DNA from: Fibrobacterales bacterium
Lineage (GTDB): Bacteria > Fibrobacterota > Fibrobacteria > Fibrobacterales > Fibrobacteraceae
Assembly (NCBI GenBank): GCA_025997455.1
Contig: BNUP01000115.1
Coordinates: 1 to 7,062 of the forward strand
Direction of reading: 5' to 3'
DNA: 7,062 nt
The notes beneath the pieces are model-generated. The model searched no databases and was not told the origin of the DNA. It worked only from the letters and a program-made list of their open reading frames with translations. The position numbers were made by a program, and so were the translations under genes. This document shows positions 3,699-7,062 of the stretch, in pieces; position 1 is the first letter of the stretch, and every line of letters begins with the position of its first letter.

Positions 3699-5735
3699 AT
3701 GTCTAAGTATTTCTATTCGATAGCGTTCAAAATACAGGCTATGGAAATCGGATTGGTTCTCGCTATTTCGGTGGCGTTTCTTGTGATTTTCACGGGAAAT
3801 TCAAAAGATGTAAATTCGCAAAATTTGAAGAGCATAGCCGCATCTACTATGAATAGTTTGAGCACGGATATTTTACTTGAACTTTCATCTGCAAAGGAGA
3901 TGGTGGTTCAGGCGGCGAGTTTTATCAATGAAGTGCCGAGCGGCACGCTTGAAAATATGTTTAAGGAAATAGGGGAAACAGATTCTTCGGTTTATGCACT
4001 ATATTACGGAACCGCAAAATCGCGTTTTAACGGCGGTTTTTTTGTCCACGGTTCAGGCTGGAGTCCTTATGAAGACCCCAACTATAAGGATTGGGATGCC
4101 CCGCAACGCCCTTGGTTTAAGCAGGCGGCACAGAATAAGGGAAATACAATTTTCACCGAACCCTATATTGATGACGCAACTGGAAGGGTGGTATTTACTT
4201 TGGCGCGTGCTCTTGAAGATAAAAACGGTGCGGTGGAGGGAGTTGTCGCTACAGATGTGTTTTTAGATGTGCTCAATTCGATTGTGAGTTCAAAGAAAAT
4301 TACCGATGACGGAACAACTTTTTTATTGGATAAAAACGGAGTTTATCTCACAAACAGCGATAAAAATAAGATTATGACGAAGAATTTTTTTGATGATTTC
4401 GGCAATGAGTTTTCAAAAGGAGAGGCACTTTCCGGCAGTGAAACGGTGTTGCTCGGCAAAAAAGATTATCTGGCTGCCGCACCGCTTAAAGGAACGGATT
4501 GGTTTGTGGTATCTGTTGGAAGTATTTCGGTTTTGGATAAAAGCGATATTTCAGATGTTTTGACGGCTATTGCAATTGCAGTTGTGTTTGCAGTGATAAT
4601 TTCGCTGTTTTTGGCTAACAAAATAGGCAAACGGATAAAGGGGACTGTAGAAGTTATAGATGTTATTAGCGGGGGCGATTTAACGGTTCGTCTCAGCACA
4701 AAAGAGAAAGATGAAATTGGCGATATGTCAAAACATTTCAATAAATTTTTGGATACTTTGCGTGAATTTGTGAAGAGAATAGGCGGAAATGCGGAGAATT
4801 TTTCTGCGACTTCCTCAAAACTCTCTTTTGTTAGTCAGTCGCTTGCAAGCGGTGCGGAAGAAACCGTAGCGCAGAGTCATACTGTTGCGAGCACCACCGA
4901 ACAGATGGCGGTGAATATAAATTCAATGGCATCGGGTGCGGAGCAGGCGAGCGTTAATGCAAATGAAGTGGCAGGTGCGGCAGAGCAGATGAGCACCAAT
5001 ATGAACACAATCGCGGCGGCAATTGAGGAGATGAGTGCGAGCATTTCGCAAATTTCGGCAAATGCGGGCGAGGCGAAAAAAGTTGCAGTAGATGCAACAA
5101 ATAAGTCGGGCGATGCAACTTCTGTTATGGGCAAGTTGGGAACTGCGGCAAAAGAAATCGGTCAAGTTACCGAAGTAATTAAAAAAATTGCGGACAAAAC
5201 AAATCTTCTGGCATTGAATGCAACAATAGAGGCGGCAAGTGCGGGTGAGGCGGGTAAAGGTTTTGCCGTTGTTGCAGGTGAAATTAAAGACCTTGCAAAT
5301 CAGAGTGCAATTAGTGCAGATGACATTGCCCGCAGAATAGACGGGATTCAAGCCGAAACTGGAAGTGCGGTTTCCGTAATTCACGAGGTTAGCGATATTA
5401 TTGTGAAGATAAATCAGTCGGTTGAGGCTATAGCAGGTCATGTTTCACAACAAACTATTGCCTCAAATGAGATAGCGAGCAATGTTGCACAGGCTAACAC
5501 GGGTGCAAAGCGGGTTGCGAGTGCCATTGGCGAAGTTGCAAAGGGAGCAAATGATGTTTCCCGCAATGCAGGCGAGGCGGCAAAAGGCGCGGTTGATGTT
5601 TCGCAAAATGTGATTAGTATGAGCGGCGTTGCAAAAGAGAGTGCATTGGGTGCAGATCAGGTTAGGCAATCCGCAGGCGATTTGAGTAAGATTGCAGGTG
5701 AATTGAAGAATACGGTTGCACAGTTTAAGGTGTGA
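3699..5735 (+). CDS. Methyl-accepting chemotaxis protein with dCache amino-acid-type sensor domain
   Basis: The 678-residue receptor has a first membrane helix at about 15-33, a periplasmic dCache domain to about 280, a second membrane helix at about 287-307, HAMP at about 308-360, and a long Ala-rich coiled coil. The hairpin tip (TNLLALNATIEAASAGEAGK, 501-520, then GFAVVAGEIKDLA) binds CheA and CheW; the usual EAARAGE reads EAASAGE. In the sensor, R137-P-W139-F140, Y156-I-D158 and D186 match the arrangement of the amino-acid-binding dCache motif, with Phe where Tyr is usual. Extracellular amino acids are thus a likely ligand class (inference). There is no C-terminal CheR-binding pentapeptide (the end is AQFKV). 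No che or flagellar gene is adjacent. A dispersed repeat begins over the last codon and TGA. The 5-base spacing from GGGAGG supports ATG 3699. Confidence 0.93.
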   Translation: MSKYFYSIAFKIQAMEIGLVLAISVAFLVIFTGNSKDVNSQNLKSIAASTMNSLSTDILLELSSAKEMVVQAASFINEVPSGTLENMFKEIGETDSSVYALYYGTAKSRFNGGFFVHGSGWSPYEDPNYKDWDAPQRPWFKQAAQNKGNTIFTEPYIDDATGRVVFTLARALEDKNGAVEGVVATDVFLDVLNSIVSSKKITDDGTTFLLDKNGVYLTNSDKNKIMTKNFFDDFGNEFSKGEALSGSETVLLGKKDYLAAAPLKGTDWFVVSVGSISVLDKSDISDVLTAIAIAVVFAVIISLFLANKIGKRIKGTVEVIDVISGGDLTVRLSTKEKDEIGDMSKHFNKFLDTLREFVKRIGGNAENFSATSSKLSFVSQSLASGAEETVAQSHTVASTTEQMAVNINSMASGAEQASVNANEVAGAAEQMSTNMNTIAAAIEEMSASISQISANAGEAKKVAVDATNKSGDATSVMGKLGTAAKEIGQVTEVIKKIADKTNLLALNATIEAASAGEAGKGFAVVAGEIKDLANQSAISADDIARRIDGIQAETGSAVSVIHEVSDIIVKINQSVEAIAGHVSQQTIASNEIASNVAQANTGAKRVASAIGEVAKGANDVSRNAGEAAKGAVDVSQNVISMSGVAKESALGADQVRQSAGDLSKIAGELKNTVAQFKV

Positions 5736-5766
5736 ACGCGGTGTGGATAGAACGCCACAAAAAAAA
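5730..5766 (+). repeat. Dispersed 18-mer GAACGCGGTGTGGATAGA overlapping the chemoreceptor stop
   Basis: The 18-mer is at 5734-5751. The exact match to the minus-strand copy at 1898-1877 starts at 5730, so the last sense codon (GTG, V678) and TGA of the chemoreceptor are made of repeat sequence. The A-run downstream matches the copy at 3577-3609. Confidence 0.7.
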
Positions 5767-5796
5767 ATTCCATCATTTCTCCTTGCAATGCTAAAC

Positions 5797-5818
5797 GGGC
5801 GGGTTAAAAACCACGCCC
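5797..5818. repeat. GGGCG...CGCCC hairpin element between convergent genes
   Basis: GGGCG (5797-5801) plus GGTT (5802-5805) pair with AACC (5809-5812) plus CGCCC (5814-5818), with one bulged A. Read on the minus strand it starts TGTAGGGGCGTGG, a type of short dispersed hairpin found in many bacteria (family knowledge). It sits between the convergent chemoreceptor and priA and could end transcripts from either side, but no T-run follows. Confidence 0.5.
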
Positions 5819-5825
5819 CTACAAA

Positions 5826-5867
5826 CTCTACTCTCTTCTCTTTACTCTCTTCAATATTCAACTCCCC
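5826..5867. repeat. Heptamer tract (CTCTTCT-like) ending at the priA stop codon
   Basis: Units CTCTACT, CTCTTCT, CTTTACT, CTCTTCA, ATATTCA, ACTCCCC keep a 7-base period (T at position 4 and C at position 6 in most). The last unit ends exactly at the minus-strand TGA of priA (5870-5868). Here the tract follows the GGGCG hairpin and not the GCCGAG head. Confidence 0.55.
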
Positions 5868-7062
5868 TCACGCCTCCCTGTCAATCCTTATTTCCATAGC
5901 CTTTGCAAAGGGGGTAAATTCGGGGTTAGAAAGTGCGGTTTTTATCGCATTTTTAAGTGCACTTGCGGAAGAGGCTTTTACCATAATATGCCTGCGGAAT
6001 TGATTCTGCACCTTTGAAACAAACGGCTCAACGGGTCCCAATATTTGCACCGCACCCGCACTTAAAGCATTTCCCCCCGCACCCGCACCACCCGCACTCA
6101 AAGCATCCGAACCACCACCGCCCGCATTCAAATCATTCAACACGCTAGCCCCCGCCTTCATCAAAACCTCTTTTAATTTCTCCGCCCCTTCCACCAATTT
6201 CTTTTCATTTTGCACCTGCATTTTTATTTGAGCAATTTTGCCGAACGGCGGATAAAATGCCTCCTTTCTCTCCTCCAACTCCCACTTTGCAAATCCAACA
6301 AAATCGTGCTTAACCGCAAATTGAATAACGGGATTTTCAGGGCAAAATGTCTGAACAATAACCTGCGAATTTTCAAGTAATCTCCCCGCCCGTCCCGCAA
6401 CCTGCGTAAGCAACTGAAAAGAGCGTTCCCCCGCCCGAAAATCGGGAATACCGCTCCCAATATCCGCACCGATAACCCCCACAAGAGACACATTCGGAAA
6501 ATCGTGCCCTTTGGCGACCATCTGCGTTCCCAAAAGAACATTGCACTCCTGAGCTCTAAACCTCTGCAACAATTTTTCGGTCGCACCAATAGTGCCCGTT
6601 GTATCGCTGTCTAACCGCAACACCTGTGCCGCAGGCAACCACTCCTTAATCTCCTCCTCCGCCTTCTCAATTCCGCCCCTTGCAAAAATAAAATTTTTGC
6701 TCCCGCATTTACAAAATCCCACCTTATACATTGTTCCGCAATAATGGCACATCAACTTCCCGAACTGCCTGTGATAAACCAGCGCAACCTTGCAATGAAC
6801 GCACTCAAGATTTTCTCCGCACTCCTCGCAAATCACCGCCGAATTATACCCCCTGCGATTCAACAAAATAATCGCCTGCTCACCCTTAGACAAAGTCTGC
6901 ACAAGAGCATCCCGCAACATAGGCGACAACATCAAATCCCTATCCTGCGAACATTTTTTCATATTGCAGTCAGCACTTCCCCCGCCGAACACATATAATA
7001 ACTTGCACACCATAAAAGCGTTTCCACATATCGCCTGCCAAACGCATATCCCGACCAATGCC
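5868..7062 (-). CDS. priA: Primosomal replication-restart helicase PriA, C-terminal part (cut by right edge)
   Basis: About 395 codons; the DNA-binding domain and helicase motifs I-III would lie beyond the right edge. Clear PriA sequence starts near DRDLMLSPMLRDAL (about 6940). It continues with GEQAIILLNRRGYNS and the zinc region with eight cysteines (CEEC, CVHC, CHYC, then CKC where CxxC is usual). Next come RLDSDTTGT, motif V GTQMVAKGHDFP, PDFRAGERSFQLLTQ and motif VI QVAGRAGR, then ILGPVEPFVSKVQNQFRRHI of the C-terminal domain. PriA reloads the replisome at stalled forks. Two oddities: a 28-residue Ala/Gly-rich insert built of degenerate tandem repeats (6051-6134), and a cysteine-rich, unrecognisable stretch from about 6945 to the right edge, where the reading frame may be disturbed. 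The gene is convergent with the chemoreceptor. Confidence 0.92.
   Translation of the reverse strand, partial: ALVGICVWQAICGNAFMVCKLLYVFGGGSADCNMKKCSQDRDLMLSPMLRDALVQTLSKGEQAIILLNRRGYNSAVICEECGENLECVHCKVALVYHRQFGKLMCHYCGTMYKVGFCKCGSKNFIFARGGIEKAEEEIKEWLPAAQVLRLDSDTTGTIGATEKLLQRFRAQECNVLLGTQMVAKGHDFPNVSLVGVIGADIGSGIPDFRAGERSFQLLTQVAGRAGRLLENSQVIVQTFCPENPVIQFAVKHDFVGFAKWELEERKEAFYPPFGKIAQIKMQVQNEKKLVEGAEKLKEVLMKAGASVLNDLNAGGGGSDALSAGGAGAGGNALSAGAVQILGPVEPFVSKVQNQFRRHIMVKASSASALKNAIKTALSNPEFTPFAKAMEIRIDREA
6051..6134 (-). repeat. In-frame degenerate 10-12-residue tandem repeat inside priA
   Basis: On the plus strand CTTAAAGCAT (6061-6070), CTCAAAGCAT (6097-6106) and TTCAAATCAT (6127-6136) are spaced 36 and 30 bases apart, each preceded by a CCCGCA run. 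They encode three DLNAGGGG / ALSAGGAG / ALSAGAV units. The spacing is a multiple of three, so the frame is kept. It lies between the helicase core and the ILGP of the C-terminal domain, where other PriA proteins have a short linker. Confidence 0.6.

Noticed and set aside
3195..3723. Two overlapping plus-strand frames in the corA-chemoreceptor gap
   Set aside because: They consist of the 153-bp repeat, the GC hairpin and Pro/Thr-rich heptamer translation, with no domain or ribosome binding site.
4466..5861. Long minus-strand frames opposite the chemoreceptor
   Set aside because: They mirror the Ala-rich coiled coil on the other strand; the plus-strand gene is unambiguous.

Overview
The window is a bacterial chromosomal segment of low to moderate GC. 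It holds three complete or nearly complete genes, one small frameshifted gene, and a gene fragment at each edge. Every space between them is filled with dispersed repeats and hairpins. No gene here fixes the phylum. A trans-envelope chemoreceptor, an ECF sigma factor, an Rpn-type nuclease and many short dispersed repeats suggest a Gram-negative, motile bacterium with a repeat-rich genome. A Fibrobacterota-like or spirochaete-like host is a guess, not a finding.

Layout. 1-380 (+): C-terminal 125 codons of an Rpn / PD-(D/E)XK-type transposase-nuclease. 381-904: gene-free, with a palindrome, the first copy of a 153-bp structured repeat (554-706), and a hairpin-rich leader. 905-1157 (+): a small two-helix membrane protein whose reading frame breaks near its start. 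1276-1776 (-): an ECF-type RNA polymerase sigma factor. 1777-2133: divergent intergenic region made almost wholly of repeat modules. 2134-3048 (+): a CorA-family divalent metal transporter whose GMN signature reads SMN. 3049-3698: gene-free, with a terminator-like hairpin, the second copy of the 153-bp repeat (3143-3295), a strong GC hairpin, heptamer tracts and the chemoreceptor ribosome binding site. 3699-5735 (+): a methyl-accepting chemotaxis protein with a dCache sensor that looks like an amino-acid sensor. 5868-7062 (-): the C-terminal part of primosomal helicase PriA, convergent with the chemoreceptor.

The genes do not form an operon. Each sits alone between repeat blocks, and no shared pathway is evident.

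The most notable content is between the genes. (1) Two copies of a 153-bp element fold into three stem-loops. They differ at 7 positions; three of these lie in one stem and all become G-U pairs, yet four of the seven are also silent in a reading frame on the other strand. (2) Heptamer tandem tracts have different unit sequences in each block, and most follow the same short head (TTGCANNGCCGAG). These tracts abut or enter gene ends. (3) An 18-mer occurs exactly three times, once overlapping the chemoreceptor stop codon. (4) A strong hairpin upstream of the chemoreceptor carries an anti-Shine-Dalgarno loop exactly complementary to that gene's own ribosome binding site.
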